In this document: positions 43,483 through 55,707 of the stretch, piece by piece
Numbering within the stretch: the first letter of the stretch is position 1
How the letters are laid out: each line of letters opens with the position of its first letter
NCBI GenBank assembly: GCA_016758905.1
Contig: JAEPQZ010000013.1
Location: 310,001 to 374,000 of the forward strand
Direction of reading: 5' to 3'
DNA length: 64,000 nucleotides
Origin: Umbelopsis isabellina
Lineage: Eukaryota; Mucoromycota; Umbelopsidomycetes; Umbelopsidales; Umbelopsidaceae
Made by a program: the position numbers and the translations under genes
The notes under the pieces: generated by a model
What the model was told of the DNA's origin: nothing
What the model saw: only the letters and a program-made list of their open reading frames with translations
The model's database searches: none

Positions 43483-44913
43483 ATGAGGTCCCTATTATCA
43501 CGGAAAACGCTGATAACGCTAGCTTTTGTGGCTGTGTTTATCTTTCTGTATAGAATAGGCGACCATCCACGAATCGTCAATACCATGCAACCCACTGCAT
43601 ATTACGACAAGTATGATGAACCAGTGTGCCTACCGGAACAACATATTAGCAAACACCCGCCACCAGAGAAAGCAAAAGCAGCAATGGTAGTACTAATAAG
43701 AAACAAGTAAGTTGAGCGCATGAAGGCTCAAATATCAGAATACGTCTAAATGATATCGATCATCAATTGTAAACTATCATGTCAAATCGAAACCTAAATT
43801 AACGTTCTTGACTACTTTCTAGTGAACAAGAACAAATGGTCGGCACGATAAAAAATCTTGAGCAAAGGTTTAATAAGAACTTCAATTACCCATATGTGTT
43901 TTTGAACAACGATCCGTTCACAGAAGAGTTTAAAGAAGCAATGAAGCTTGCTGCACCTCATGCATCCATGGAGTTTGGGCAAATACCACAGCAACATTGG
44001 AGTTATCCTTCATGGGTAAACCAGACTAAAGCTGCAGAATGCCGTCAAAAAATGGACGCAGAAGGTATCTATTATGGAGGCAGTGAAAGTTATCGCCATA
44101 TGTGCAGATTCAATTCCGGATTCTTTTTCAAGCATCACTTGCTGGATGAGTAAGTTTTGTCATGTCAAACGCAGCACAGAATTAGATAGAGACACTAACG
44201 TTTCGCGAATAGCTACGATTGGTACTGGAGAGTTGAGCCTGGAGTTCGGTTCTATTGTGATATCACATACGATCCCTTCTTGTTTATGCAAAAACACAAG
44301 AAGCAGTACGGCTTTGTGATCACACTCTTGGAATTGAAAGATACCATTCCGACATTGTGGGATACTGTTCTTGACTATGCCAAGTCAAGAAAGATTGATT
44401 TGGGAATGACTGCAATCGCTGGAAAGGGAAAATCCAAATCCTTGTTTCCCTACTTCTTGGACGAAAATAACGGATACAATTTGTGCCATTTCTGGTCTAA
44501 CTTTGAGATCGGCTCCTTGAATCTTTGGCGAAGCTCTAATTATCAAGACTTTTTCTCTTATTTGGATCAAACAGGAAACTTCTTTTACGAACGATGGGGT
44601 GATGCACCAGGTAACTTGTGTTCAGTTGGTCTTGGAAAAGAAAAGTCGTGACTAACGGTAATCTTCAGTGCATTCACTGGCGGCCGGTCTGTTCCTGAAG
44701 ACCGATGAGATTCATTATTTTGAGGATTTTGGTTATCAGCATGACAAATATCGACATTGCCCTTCGAAAGAAAGTGGAAAAGGATGCCGATGTGAGTGTC
44801 CAGCTGGCACTTCCGATGCTAGCATTGATCATGACAAGTATTGGGATACATGTCTTCCCAGATGGAGAGAATGGGAGAAGAATTCAAAGAAGCTTTGGGG
44901 CGGATGGAACTAA
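43483..44913 (+). CDS. GT15 alpha-1,2-mannosyltransferase (Kre2/Mnt1/Ktr-like)
   Basis: Four exons from ATG 43483 to TAA 44911-44913, about 390 residues, the usual length for Ktr proteins. A short cytosolic tail and one TM (TLITLAFVAVFIFLYRIG) give a type II Golgi topology. The GT15 domain shows AAMVVLIRNSEQEQMVGTIK, NLEQRFNKNFNYPYVFLNND, IPQQHWSYPSWVNQTKAAEC, YGGSESYRHMCRFNSGFFFK, YDWYWRVEPGVRFYCDITYD (EPGV motif, donor and Mn2+ site), GYNLCHFWSNFEIGSLNLWR (catalytic Glu region), [20 protein letters not shown] and a Cys-rich C-terminal end. It transfers mannose from GDP-Man onto O- and N-linked glycans of cell-wall proteins. Confidence 0.95.
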
Positions 44914-45250
44914 AAAAGCCAACAATACAATGATAGAACAGAAAGTTCCTCTACTTATTCTCATGAAATTTTTCATTCTTATTCTCATGGAAATGTATTT
45001 TATTTGAAAGATTCGTGAATATGTAAACAGCACCGCTGGCTGATGAATGAAAATTGATGGTTCACAATGAATTAGAGCTATACCAGCGTGATGTTTTGGG
45101 AAGGAGCGGAAAAAATGGCGATTTGTTACAAAAGGAAATAAGGTAATACAATGGTAGAAAGACTATGCAGCAACGTACGCCGGCAGTTGGAACCGAGACA
45201 GTTGCAAGCGAGACATAAATGCGGTATGGCTAAAGGTTGGAAACACTTGG
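44914..45250. other. Convergent 3' region GT15/UPF0658
   Basis: About 340 bp, 3' UTRs only; nothing else seen. Confidence 0.6.
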
Positions 45251-46849
45251 TTAGTCCAAAGTCATAGTCCGGTCCCCAGCGGTATTGGAGTATTCCAATG
45301 TTGGAGCATCGCGTAGAACTGTGATGTTAATAGGTGTCAATGGTTAGCTGTTGTTAAGTTCTTGTAGAAAGTTATTGAAAAAACTTACGATGAGCTTTGA
45401 GGCCCTTATCAAAATTCATCCAGCAGATGATGCCGTTCGTGATGGTGAGTATGAGTAACGTTAGACTAACACTTGCTATAAAAGAAACGATCAGAAAGAT
45501 TTGAGAGTGGAAGATCGCGTAAGGAGAGAAAAGCTTACCAAAAAAGGTCAAAAAGTCTTTAGTGTACAAGTATTTTCCAGCTTGACTGGGATCATAAATG
45601 CGGTAGATCTTGAAGACAAAGTATGCCACAGCTGCTGCGGTTCCAATGAAAAATATGATTATGAGTTGCCGAGATTCATGCTTGACCTAAAATAGCAAAG
45701 AATTAGATCATCAATAACGTAAAACAAGGATCAACGTTTTATACTAACAGCATAGACTGCCAACAATAGAATTAAGCAAGTGAGAGGAAGTGCGATGATG
45801 GTCAAAGGATATTCGACATCTCCCGAATGCAATACCAGCACTAGAAATTGTATCGAGAACCCAAGAAAGAAGAAGATATCGAGCTTTAACAGCATCAAAA
45901 AAATCTGATACCAGCGATACATGTCTATGGTGAGGAAAATCGGGGTAAATCATAATGGTTTGTTAGCATCCAGTGTGAGTTTGCATGTACATACTTCGAA
46001 TCTCTGGGTCAGCACCAATCTTCTTGTAGATACGCCAGCTGTGACATGTGTTAGTATGACTTTTCATCTTTTACAAACATAAAGTGTTGCTCACCCAAAT
46101 TCTTGATACAATCTTGCACCGAGATAACAATACACTAGTTCACATACTCCAATGATAACTGATGCAGCAATCAAGTACTTCTTGATAACTGATTCTAACC
46201 ATGCAGAGGTTGCAGCATCTGGGGAAGTTGGTGGAACTTGTATAGAGTCATTGATTTGTCGAAACTGAAATATAGAGTATATAAAGCAGCAAAGATTGAA
46301 CAAGACTATTCCAATGATTTGGATTGTGTTTTGTGCCCGGACCTGCGACAATGATGGTCAATATATTTTGCATAGCATTAATTCAGTATGGATTTGAAAA
46401 AAGCATCACACATACTGCATCAATAGCCAAAAGTACTTGAAAGACTTGTGAAAAAATAAAAATGATAAGGTATATAGGGATGCCTTGACCGAGCTGGTCA
46501 GGACTGTTGAACCTGCAAATGATAGAGTTAAGTTCACTTTGCCAGTTTCTGTATCAATTTGAGATATATACGCACTTTGTACCAAAGAAGATACCAAATA
46601 CAGCTGCTTCTAATGATATAATGACGACAGCTTCCAACGCGGCTAACGCCAGGAAATGCAGGGAGTGTCCTGTCCTTGGCACAAACTAGAATTCGATTTA
46701 CTAGTCAGCACATTACAGCTCCTTATTCATTCATAGTTCACGATAATTAGTGATGTGTTGATACGTACGCAAATTCGAGATTCTCCTCTATCTCTTGGCC
46801 GGGCGTCCGACACCTTTCGAGGCGCCAAATGTTCCTCGAAATCATCCAT
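45251..46849 (-). CDS. UPF0658 Golgi apparatus membrane protein
   Basis: Nine or so small exons from ATG 46849 (MDDFEEHLAPRKVSDARPRD) to a stop at 45251-45253, about 340 residues. Seven hydrophobic segments are visible: SLHFLALAALEAVVIISLEA, IPIYLIIFIFSQVFQVLLAI, IQIIGIVLFNLCCFIYSIF, IAASVIIGVCELVYCYLGA, LDIFFFLGFSIQFLVLVLHS, YPLTIIALPLTCLILLLAVY, and a final VSLTLLILTITNGIICWMNF. The loop WRIYKKIGADPEIRMYRWYQ is the strongest family signature and matches fungal UPF0658 proteins annotated as Golgi membrane proteins in S. pombe. Biochemical function unknown. The short C-terminal exon encodes LRDAPTLEYSNTAGDRTMTL. Confidence 0.88.
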
Positions 46850-48442
46850 GTTGGCGGAGATAGGAAGAGGACAAAATTGAAGGTACAAAGGTCTACTTAT
46901 TCCTAATTTAGTACCCAAAGTTATTTTTAAAAAGAAGGTGAAACGAACCGCGTCGCTCAAGTCAGCAAGTTGCGCTTGGATTATATGAATTTCTCGGATA
47001 ACAGCGATAATGCTACCTTTTCAATAATGGCCTGCTGAGCAATTAGCCTGCTGTCTCAATTTCTTTCCTCAATGTAGCTGGTATGTCTGCGCCTGCCAGT
47101 CTTCCCTGGCTTAGCCTGAATGACTGAAATACGTGATGGCAGTGAAATGACAAGACTGTTGTTTTGTATACTCAGAGAAGTCTGGCGGAACCAGTAGCGC
47201 TGTACAATTCTAACCCACGTTGTGTAGAGCTGGTTAGGCTCGAGCTAGAATTTGCCTAAACGCGCTATATCCGTTTGTGGCTGCTTGCTGACATATACAA
47301 ATCCAAGTATAACTTGTGCTAACAAAGCACGAAACTATTATACCAGATTCAAACTGACGGAAGAGCAACACAAGAAGTAACTGCTATGAATTTCAATATT
47401 CTTTACCTAACGTGGAGTTTTAAGAATGAATTATACCAAATAAAGATCTAATAATCAACTCCACATATTTCTACCGCTGCATTTTGTCGATATAGCAATC
47501 TTGAGAAATTAAAACTTTGTCAAAGATAACGAGCACTCTATTATATTGGAATGCCAGAACGCATCGTTTATGGATTCCGGGTCAAAGCACGTTAATCGTT
47601 TAATCTGCAGCACAATTTCATCAATCCTGTTTTTGTTGCAATGCTATTCCTGTTGATGAGCAGACGTTGTCTTTCCATCAAGTCTATGGAAACCCCTTGC
47701 TTCTCGTATATTTGGTAGGCACTGCATCCAACAATACATCAGCTGATACATGTGATTTACTTGATCTGCAGGAAGTTAGCTAGGTATGACAGATAATGCG
47801 GTGGAAGAAAAAGGATCCAGCCACCTAATCAAGTGGAGCTCAGAAAGTTTCTGTACTACGGGAGAAAAACGTGCAAAGAGACATTCCAGGTTTGTCGGGT
47901 TAAACTCTGCTGATCCACAACTGTCGGAAGATGTACACTGATGGCTGGTGGCTAAGCAGCCAAATTGGCCCTCCTTGCCGATATGCATAGAAAGAATTTC
48001 AAGAACGTTAATGGAGTCTAAAGATAGTGATCCCCCCAGCATTGAGCATTTTGGATATATTGGCATGACTGACGCGACCAAAGTTTTGCTATCGAACGAC
48101 CATTTGTAAACTGGTAATCAGGAAATCAAACACGCGTTAGCCTTAAGTTTAAGCTGCAGATCGTGTGTGCGATGCTTCGTAAAAAGGTAAAAATGGGTAA
48201 AAAAAAACAACTTGAAATCTGCTGCAATATAGCGGAGCTGCTAATATTGTGGTATTTGTCCCACCATGAGCCATCTTCCTTGAAACGACATCAGCCATCA
48301 GGCGGTTTGCGATACCACATCCTTTCACTTCTCTACACATTCATTTCTTTTTGAAGACCTCAGCTTCACCTTTTTCCACCGTTTAATTGAAACTGTAACT
48401 TCCTTTCTCCTAGGAAACCTTCGACCACTCCAATCGCTATAA
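46850..48442. other. Long divergent intergenic region, possible minus-strand remnant
   Basis: About 1.6 kb. The only notable coding-like stretch is on the minus strand at 47776-48120: about 110 codons containing MPIYPKCSMLGGSLSLDSIN and CTSSDSCGSAEFNPTNLECL. It has no recognised family, no convincing start and no matching exon. The rest looks non-coding, and the right end holds the promoter of the secreted barwin-like gene, including a pyrimidine-rich tract at 48365-48410. Confidence 0.4.
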
Positions 48443-49197
48443 ATGCAACCCCTTACTTTCATTTTCGCCTGCACTGCTGTGTTGGCCGCCAGTTTGAACA
48501 CTGTTCAGGCTGTTGAAGAAGTCCATGGTATCGCCACTGTCATGGGTCCTGAATACACCAACTCAACTTCCACCCTGGATAAGCGAGGCAGAGGCACATG
48601 GTAGCGTCATCAGCACAATGAATTATCAAATGGCAATTGAATATGACAGCTAAATTTGAAGCATATCTTTCACAGGTATTCTGGCAATGACTTGAAGAAT
48701 GCTGCTTGCTACGATCGCAACGGTCTTCCTCCTTATAGCGCTTCCATTCATTCTTTGATTGGCGCTATGGCTATGCACAAGTTCGAGAATTGCTACAAAT
48801 GTATGAAAATTACAAACAAAAAGAACCACAAGAGCGTTACTGTCAAGATTGTCGACAAGTGTGCAGGTAAGATAAAAATGCAAACAAGAAACGAAGCCGT
48901 ATATTCTAGCACTAGTACTGATATGTCATTTGCAAATCTTCTATAATCTTTCAATCCCTAATCATTTAGGCTGTGTTGTTGGTAAGTTTATCTCAAATAA
49001 TAATCGCTGAAGTATTCTTTTCTTACCCTAATATTAACAATCCTTTTTTTGTCTCAACCCCCTCAGGCAAGGCAATTGACTTGACTCCTGGTGCTTTCGC
49101 AAAGATCGGCAACTTGAACGACGGTGTCCTTGACATTACTTGGAAGCCTATTCGCTGCAGCAAGTCCAAGTATTATCCCAGCAAGCCCAGCAACTAA
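48443..49197 (+). CDS. Small secreted barwin/expansin-like (double-psi beta-barrel) protein
   Basis: Four exons (48443-48600, 48676-48866, 48970-48981, 49067-49197) sum to 492 nt and 163 residues in frame. A signal peptide (MQPLTFIFACTAVLAASLNT) is followed by a propeptide ending in a Kex2-like KR site (STLDKR|GRGTW). The mature domain has the RlpA/barwin pattern: GTWYSGNDLKNAACYDRNGL, AMAMHKFENCYKCMKITNKK, VTVKIVDKCAGCVVGKAIDL (the DxC-x2-C...DL signature), then LTPGAFAKIGNLNDGVLDIT, WKPIRC. Exon 3 is only 12 nt and encodes most of GCVVG. Such proteins bind or loosen cell walls or act as cerato-platanin-like secreted factors; no catalytic role is established. Confidence 0.88.
48970..48981 (+). 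other. 12-nt micro-exon of the barwin-like gene
   Basis: GCTGTGTTGTTG lies between an acceptor TTTAG and a donor GTAAGT. Skipping it would delete C-V-V-G from the conserved DKCAGCVVGKAIDL segment without shifting frame; including it restores the family motif. Confidence 0.8.
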
Positions 49198-49719
49198 ACT
49201 GACTACCCACCACTCTTAAAAGAGATTTTTTGACATTCAAGAAATAGTAATAATAGTTGGTCTCCTTAGCATATCATGTATTTTTTTTCGATAGATTGTT
49301 ATTGTTCGTTATCCTAAATTGTGTAAACAAATTAAGACAAGACATACTTTCCATCTGTACTCATCACAGACTACACATTGATCTCACACATTGTTCATAA
49401 TGACTTGTTGTTCAGCCAATCACCGTAGAGTCTGATGCCTGAACATCGCTGGAATGATTAGAAGGATGGGCTGGTCAATGAGTGTTTACATAGAAAAGCA
49501 CTCATGTCTATGAATAATAGTTAAACTGGTAGCAGTTAATAGTAGTCAAGTGAAGCGACAGCTTCAAAAGTCCTTTTTTGAACACTTGCTCTTCACTATC
49601 TAATATTATCAAAGGGCTGGTGATGACATTGCTTCAAGATGAATCTGGCGGACAACCATGAAAGCATGATGTTTTTGTTAAATATGGTGAATGCGATATA
49701 GAGCATTCGATTTTGTTTA
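49198..49719. other. Convergent 3' region barwin-like/TTC39
   Basis: About 520 bp with no gene; A/T-rich 3' UTRs. No tRNA or repeat found. Confidence 0.6.
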
Positions 49720-52603
49720 TTATACAGTTTGCTTAACGGGCAGGAGCTTGTCATTAGTGGTGTTTACAATGTTCTCGTCATCTACATGATATATTCCCAA
49801 ATCATCACACTTGTTCAAAACAACATTGTATCTGATGGCCATCCGGTAATCAAACTCGTATTTACTGAAAGTGAGGCCAGTCTCCCAGAGTTTTCTGGCC
49901 TTCAGGCGCTGATCCAGAGCCCAGCTTGTAATACCCGCTTCTGTTATCACAAGACGAAGAGTCAAAAATGTGACCCCATTAAGAAAATAATTGATTTACA
50001 CTTACCCCAATAGCAGAACGGAAGAACCCAGAGTTCTTTGATTCTCGTTCCATGGTCGATGATCCAATTCAAGTGTAACACAGCCTCATTGTGCTTTCCG
50101 AGAGCATTCAAAACTGCGGCCTTGATCAATAGCGCTTGGGCTCTCTGATCATAATACTCGGGTGGTCCAATTTCAGGTGCGAGCTCGGTCAATCGAATTT
50201 CATATTCTAGTTTTTCACGCTCGTATACCAGCTCGAGGGCAGCATCGATCTTGACGAGACATTGCTCAAGAGGTTCTTTCTTCATAAATGGGAATGCGTT
50301 ATAGATCAACAGAAGTTCGAGGGCAGGCAAGCTGAAGTCGAGATCGGCATATCCACTTTCTTCAAAAAATTCGACACGACGCTTGACAAACTTGTCAATC
50401 TGTGTGCCTTTGCCTCTAATCAACTTGGGCACGGATGCAAACGCTAGGATTGCTTCGGTTCGGTTACCCGTGATTTCGTGACAAGCACCGACGAAGTATT
50501 GAAAGTATGCTGGAGACCAGTATTTCTGATCCCGAAGGTATTCAAATTTGGCACAAGCTTGTTCCCATTCGAAACTCATACTATCATTCATAGCAATATC
50601 ATACGATGTCAATAGTTTCATCGGTGCTTCAGCCCATTCACCTTTTGCTGCGTCGGATGCACATTCCAAAGATTGTGTGGAAAGATCAATGTTCTTGACA
50701 AGTCGCGAAACGCGGCCAGTGAATAGCAAGTAAAAGCACGAATCTGGGTATTGTTTCTGAGCCTCCACGAGGCATTCCAGCGCAGGGTTAGAGTAGTCAC
50801 TTGCAAACAACTGAGGAGCGATGGAAGTCAGAACGGTATAATAAGCTAAAAGCATCAAAGATGCCAACGGTGATCTGATGCCTTTTCCTTCTTGGCACAG
50901 TTTCAAGAGTGCAAAACCAAGATTCTTATCCGGTTTCCAGCCCATTGCAGCGGCGGCTTTAAGTACTTTTGGTGGCAGAGAAGATAGCAAGATGTGTACA
51001 GAACCAATACTATGAATGTTAATGTGGTTAATACCGTGGTAGTCCCAAGTAACAGACTGTGGTGCACTTACCCGAATTGAATCGCTGACACTGTGTCTTT
51101 ATCAATATGATCATGGAAAGCTTGTCCCATCTTTTTATACTCTTGCCAAACCAGACTATAGCTTTTGTAAGCTATACATAAAAGTTAAAAAGTGACATGG
51201 TGGTGATATGAAATTTGAAAATATCTACCTCTTCGGATACTGAGACCACATTTAATATATCCTGTCACATTTTCCTGGCATAGATGCAACATCCCAATCA
51301 ACAAGCTACCCTCAGCTTTAACCACATGGGCTCTTAAAACGCCGTTAGGTAGGAAGGTCTTAGGTTCATCGGGTTTGGTTTTGGGTGTATCTGGTAGACC
51401 AGTTTTGTTGCTAGTAATAATGGATGATAGGTAATGTGAAACTGCTTCTTTGATAGGGCGTTTCGCTGAAGCGGCGTCTATTTGAGCTTGTGCAATAGAG
51501 CATGCCGTCGACAAAGCGACCATACCAATATCAATATCAACCGGATCGTAGGTCATAATGGCTTTGATAAATGCCATAGATCCTAGTCCCAAGGCATACA
51601 GTGGATCTTTATCAGCTCTAGCCTTGAAAACATATTTTGCTCTCATGAACCTGTTCCCAAAAAATGCGTCGATGCCTTCTTGCATTGCTTCATCTGAAAA
51701 GTGAATAGAAAATGAATATAATCATCACAAGAGACACTGCAATTTTCCCAGTAGGCACTTACCCGCTTTCTCTTGTTCACGGGGAGAAAGGCCATTGGGG
51801 CTGATAATCGGCGTATGCTCTAGGTCCATGATAACAGTATTGTCGGTATGTTCCAAAGAGTCAGGTGCCTCAATCTCTTTTTCAAATTCATGGCTAGCTC
51901 TAGCTTCACTGGTTTCTCCTGTTCCTGGAGCCTCACCAGCGCTTTCGTATGCATCGGAATGACCCGACGAAGCGATGGAGGCAGCATCGTCATCATCCTT
52001 TAGCTCTCCACCATTAGCAGACACCGCAACTGTCGCGGCATTTACCTCCTTGTCTAGCTCTTGTGCTTCTACAGTGGATTCCTCGCCTTTTTTGTCAGTC
52101 TCAGTAGCCTTGGTTTCAGCGCTATCAGACTGTTGTGAGTTCTCCGAGATGTTTTGAGAACCGTCCATATCTGACTCGAGCTTATCGGCCAAAGGCTGAT
52201 CTGAAGGATCCGCAATCTTCTTCTCTTCAGCCATATCAGCATTTGGATTTTGCTCAGCAGAGGGCTGATTATGATTCGAAGTCTCCTCTTTTGACTCGGG
52301 TGAACTTTGGTCGGCCGATTGGTCTATCGCAGATGGAGCAGGTGTATCTTCGTTATTGACACCATTGACTTCGGGATGATTGGATGGGCTGGTCTCTTGA
52401 ACACCAGCTTCGTCTTCTGCGGATTTCCCGGGGCTAAAACGAAAAAGTCTATTGTGAGCAAGTACAGTCTTTTTTTGTGGGCAAATAAAGTCAGGAACGT
52501 ACTCTGGGGTAGGTTGGATCTTGTCATCAGTTGTTGACTCTACAGCGCCAACTTCTTCTGCAGATTTGGTTTCTGCCTCAATATCCTGGTTACTATCTCC
52601 CAT
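49720..52603 (-). CDS. TTC39/Iml2 family TPR protein
   Basis: Multi-exon minus-strand gene, ATG at 52603, stop at 49720-49722, roughly 850 residues. The first 270 residues are acidic and disordered (Glu/Ser/Asp/Pro-rich). The DUF3808/TTC39 domain follows: EAMQEGIDAFFGNRFMRAKY, DPLYALGLGSMAFIKAIMTY, VLRAHVVKAEGSLLIGMLHL, YIKCGLSIRRAYKSYSLVWQ, FGIGSVHILLSSLPPKVLKA, MGWKPDKNLGFALLKLCQEG, YPDSCFYLLFTGRVSRLVKN, then WSPAYFQYFVGACHEITGNR and a TPR-like end (KAAVLNALGKHNEAVLHLNW). Yeast Iml2 is linked to lipid droplets and clearance of inclusion bodies; TTC39B affects LXR turnover in mammals. A 5' UTR intron and an upstream ORF are possible just ahead of the start. Confidence 0.9.
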
Positions 52604-53692
52604 CTTGATTTAGCGATGTTAGGAAGAGTTGCGAGATGTGGGACCAGAGATGATGACCTGTGCAATACCTGCGATAGCAGCGCTTGTGAAAGTCGCACCC
52701 ATGGCGGAGCATGAATTTTTCTAAAGTAACAGCAGAAATGTTGCGTTACCATTGTTCTTTTGTGCTAGCCATAAAGCGAAACAATAAAACAGCAATTTTG
52801 AAGCTGAATTAACCGGCTTTGTAAGATAATTAAAGTGTATAACATATTGATGGTGAAAGCACCAATAAAAAATAAAGATTACCTTTCCTCGTAGCATACA
52901 TAGGATTTTATGGCAGATTGTAGCATTAATAGTAATAATTCAGCAGCTATGCATCGACGTAGACTTAAATATAAGGAAGTTGTCTTTAGGAAAGAATCAG
53001 AAAGAGAAAAGTTGCAGATATATATTGTGCAGTTGGTGCTCCTGTTGTATGATTAAAGTTCCACACAGAAGACGTGACTAAAAGCGAGGTCACTACCAGC
53101 TGTGCTTGTGGACGACAGTGATGTGACACATCATTATGTATACAAGTGTCAGTCTTGCCTCAACATCTGATATATGAGAATCTCGATAAGTATGAGTGTA
53201 TTTCACTTCCAAATGGAACATGCTGATCCAGTTTAGTGGGACGGAGATTGTTTGATGGCGCTATATGCTGGATTTGTGTTCAATGGAGAAGGACGAATCA
53301 TATATTAGCATACAATTAAATTAGAATTGATGTTTTACTGTAATACATCAGTATCTTATGGGCACTATGGTCCGTTGTTATCACTTTACTGACAGGAAAG
53401 ATGCCATGTTATTCAAGTTCCAGTCTTTGAAAGGTTTCTAGTCTACGGTTCCAGCTCCGACATTGAATTTGAGGATTAGGTGTAAAGACCAAGACTTTTG
53501 CACTTCCCAGCCACAATCGCATATTTGCAACTCCAATCCTTGTCCCATCTAGTATGAATTCGTGGAAATTACCTGGCACAAAAAGTGAGTAATTGAACAA
53601 GATCACATTATGAATGTTTTATGTTGGTGGATTGCGGGAGCTATGGTATTGAACTAGCTGACTCATAATTTACTGCTTTTGCATTTGCCGCC
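52604..53692. other. Divergent intergenic region TTC39/SCH9
   Basis: About 1.1 kb between divergent genes. Apart from the uORF noted separately, no coding sequence is supported. Long promoters are common for nutrient-kinase genes, but no specific site is identified. Confidence 0.5.
52619..52702 (-). other. Upstream ORF in the TTC39 leader, overlapping a candidate 5' UTR intron
   Basis: ATG at 52702 in good context (GCCGCC-like: GCTCCGCCATGG) opens 27 codons, MGATFTSAAIAGIAQVIISG then PTSRNSS. A GT...CTAAC...AG intron candidate (52604-52668) would remove most of it. After such splicing the uORF would be MGATFTSAAIADGR and would overlap the main ATG out of frame. Confidence 0.45.
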
Positions 53693-55707
53693 ATGTCAGA
53701 ACATAAGGAGCAGCCTCAAAGCTCAAGTACTCCTGCAAGCTCTAATCCGAGCCCGGCATTGGCAGGTTCTGGACTCAAGGCGTCGACACCTGTCAGTTCA
53801 TCACCTGTTCCTTCGTCACCAGCATCTAGTACCCAATCATCACAGTCGCCGAAAAGTGGTGTGTTAATGATTCGTGTGTGTGAAGCTCGCGGCATTTCTT
53901 TACCACCAGGGTTACAATTACCTCCTATTCCACAAACACATGTTTCCGCAAACAGGAATAGAGACTCACTCAGCCGTAAACAACAATGGTGGTTGCCATA
54001 TGTCGTTTTAGAATTCGATAAGAACGAAATTGTGATAGATGCTTTGGGAGGCGATACCTCCAACCCCATTTTCCAATACCGTGCACACTTGTAAGTCAAT
54101 TGTTGTATCTTTAGCCGACAATTTGATATTTTGTTTTTTAACGTTACATCAATTACAGTGACGTTTCTCGTGATTCCGAAGTATCAATATCAATCTACCT
54201 TCGCCACCCGCCTAGTGGTACAGCTTCCAAAGCACAAGCAACAAATGACTTCTTTTTGGGAGCAGTCAAAATTCAACCAAATCTTGAATCTACAAAGCTG
54301 GACGACCAGATATTAAATGTTGTTGGCGGTACTGGCGCAATGGCTATTCAACTATGTTATAAGCCTCAGCAGGTGAGTTTCATTCTCTACTATTCAAAGT
54401 AATATTCGATCGAGAGCACTAAATCATAAGTCTATAGCAAAATTCCCCGATTGCATTCGATCACTTTGACCTGTTAAAGGTTATCGGAAAAGGCAGTTTC
54501 GGCAAGGTATGTGTTCTTTCTCTGCAAGTCGGATTTATATTTAAGCTTTTTGTAACCATGACATTTTAGGTTTATGTTGTTCGGAAGAAAGATACAAACC
54601 GTATCTATGCTATGAAGGTGATTCGCAAAGCACTCATTATATCAAGATCAGAAGTTACGCACACTTTAGCAGAGAAGACGGTGCTTGCCAAGATTAGGAA
54701 CCCATTTATTGTCCCTCTGAAATTTGCATTTCAAAGCCCTGATAAGCTTTATCTTGTGTTGGCTTTTGTTAACGGTGGAGAACTTTTCCATCATCTTCAG
54801 GTAGAAGGAAGATTTGATGAAGATAGAGCACGTTTCTATACTGCAGAGCTACTTTGCGCATTGGAGTGTTTGCATGGCTTTGATGTCGTCTATCGGTAAG
54901 TAGACATGGGAATCGCGCATTGCCTGTTGGATATTATACTAACTCTATTTAAAGCGATCTTAAACCAGAGAACATTTTGATTGATTACAACGGTCACATT
55001 GCTTTATGTGACTTCGGCTTGTGTAAGTTGAACATGACAGAAACAGAGACCACAAACACTTTCTGTGGTACTCCGGAATACCTTGCTCCTGAATTACTTT
55101 TGGGGCACGGCTACACCAAGACTGTTGACTGGTGGACTCTTGGTGTACTTCTCTATGAAATGTTGACTGGACTTCCTCCTTTCTACGATGAGAATACGAA
55201 TGAGATGTATCGCAAGATCTTACAAGATGAATTGCGATTCCCTGATGAAGTATCAGAGAGTGCCCGAGACTTGTTAAGAGGAGTAAGTTTCCACAATCAT
55301 CTGTTTGAATTCGTTGTAGTCACCCTATTTTTATTAATTACGTCCTTTCGCATTTGTAGCTCTTGAATAGAGACCCCAACGAGCGTTTAGGCAACTTTGG
55401 AACCCAACACATCAAGAACCACCCCTTCTTTGCAAGTATGGATTGGCGCAAGCTGATGGCAAAGAAAGTACAACCCCCTTTCAAGCCGTCTGTGGAAAGT
55501 GCATACGATACCAGCAACTTTGATGAAGAATTCACTTCTGAATTACCACAAGATTCAGTTGTTGACGAATCACAAATATCAAAAACATTACAAGAACAAT
55601 TTGCTGGGTTCACTTATAACCCAGCGAGTGATGGTGTTATGAGTGAAAGCTTAGGTGGTGGAGTCAGTGTTGGGGGTAACTCTCAAGCCAGTGGTCCAAG
55701 ATGGTAG
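53693..55707 (+). CDS. SCH9: Sch9-type AGC protein kinase (C2 domain + kinase)
   Basis: Multi-exon gene, ATG at 53693 in a perfect GCCGCCATG context, stop at 55705-55707, about 570 residues. A Ser/Pro-rich N terminus leads into a C2-like domain (GVLMIRVCEARGISLPPGLQ, WWLPYVVLEFDKNEIVIDAL, RDSEVSISIYLRHPPSGT, DFFLGAVKIQPNLES). The kinase is complete: FDLLKVIGKGSFGKVYVVRK (G-loop), YAMKVIRKALII (VAIK Lys), VVYRDLKPENILIDYNGHIA (catalytic loop), LCDFGLCKLNMTETETTNTF (DFG and T-loop), CGTPEYLAPELL. The AGC tail carries the turn motif region and hydrophobic motif EQFAGFTYNP (F-x-x-F-T-Y), the TORC1/TORC2 phosphosite. C2 + AGC identifies the Sch9/S6K-like nutrient kinase controlling growth, stress and lifespan. 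It is shorter than yeast Sch9 (824), mainly in the N terminus. Confidence 0.92.

Noticed and set aside
47776-48120. Minus-strand 110-codon stretch that looks coding in composition
   Set aside because: No start codon in context, no partner exon and no recognised motif; kept only as a note in the intergenic entry.
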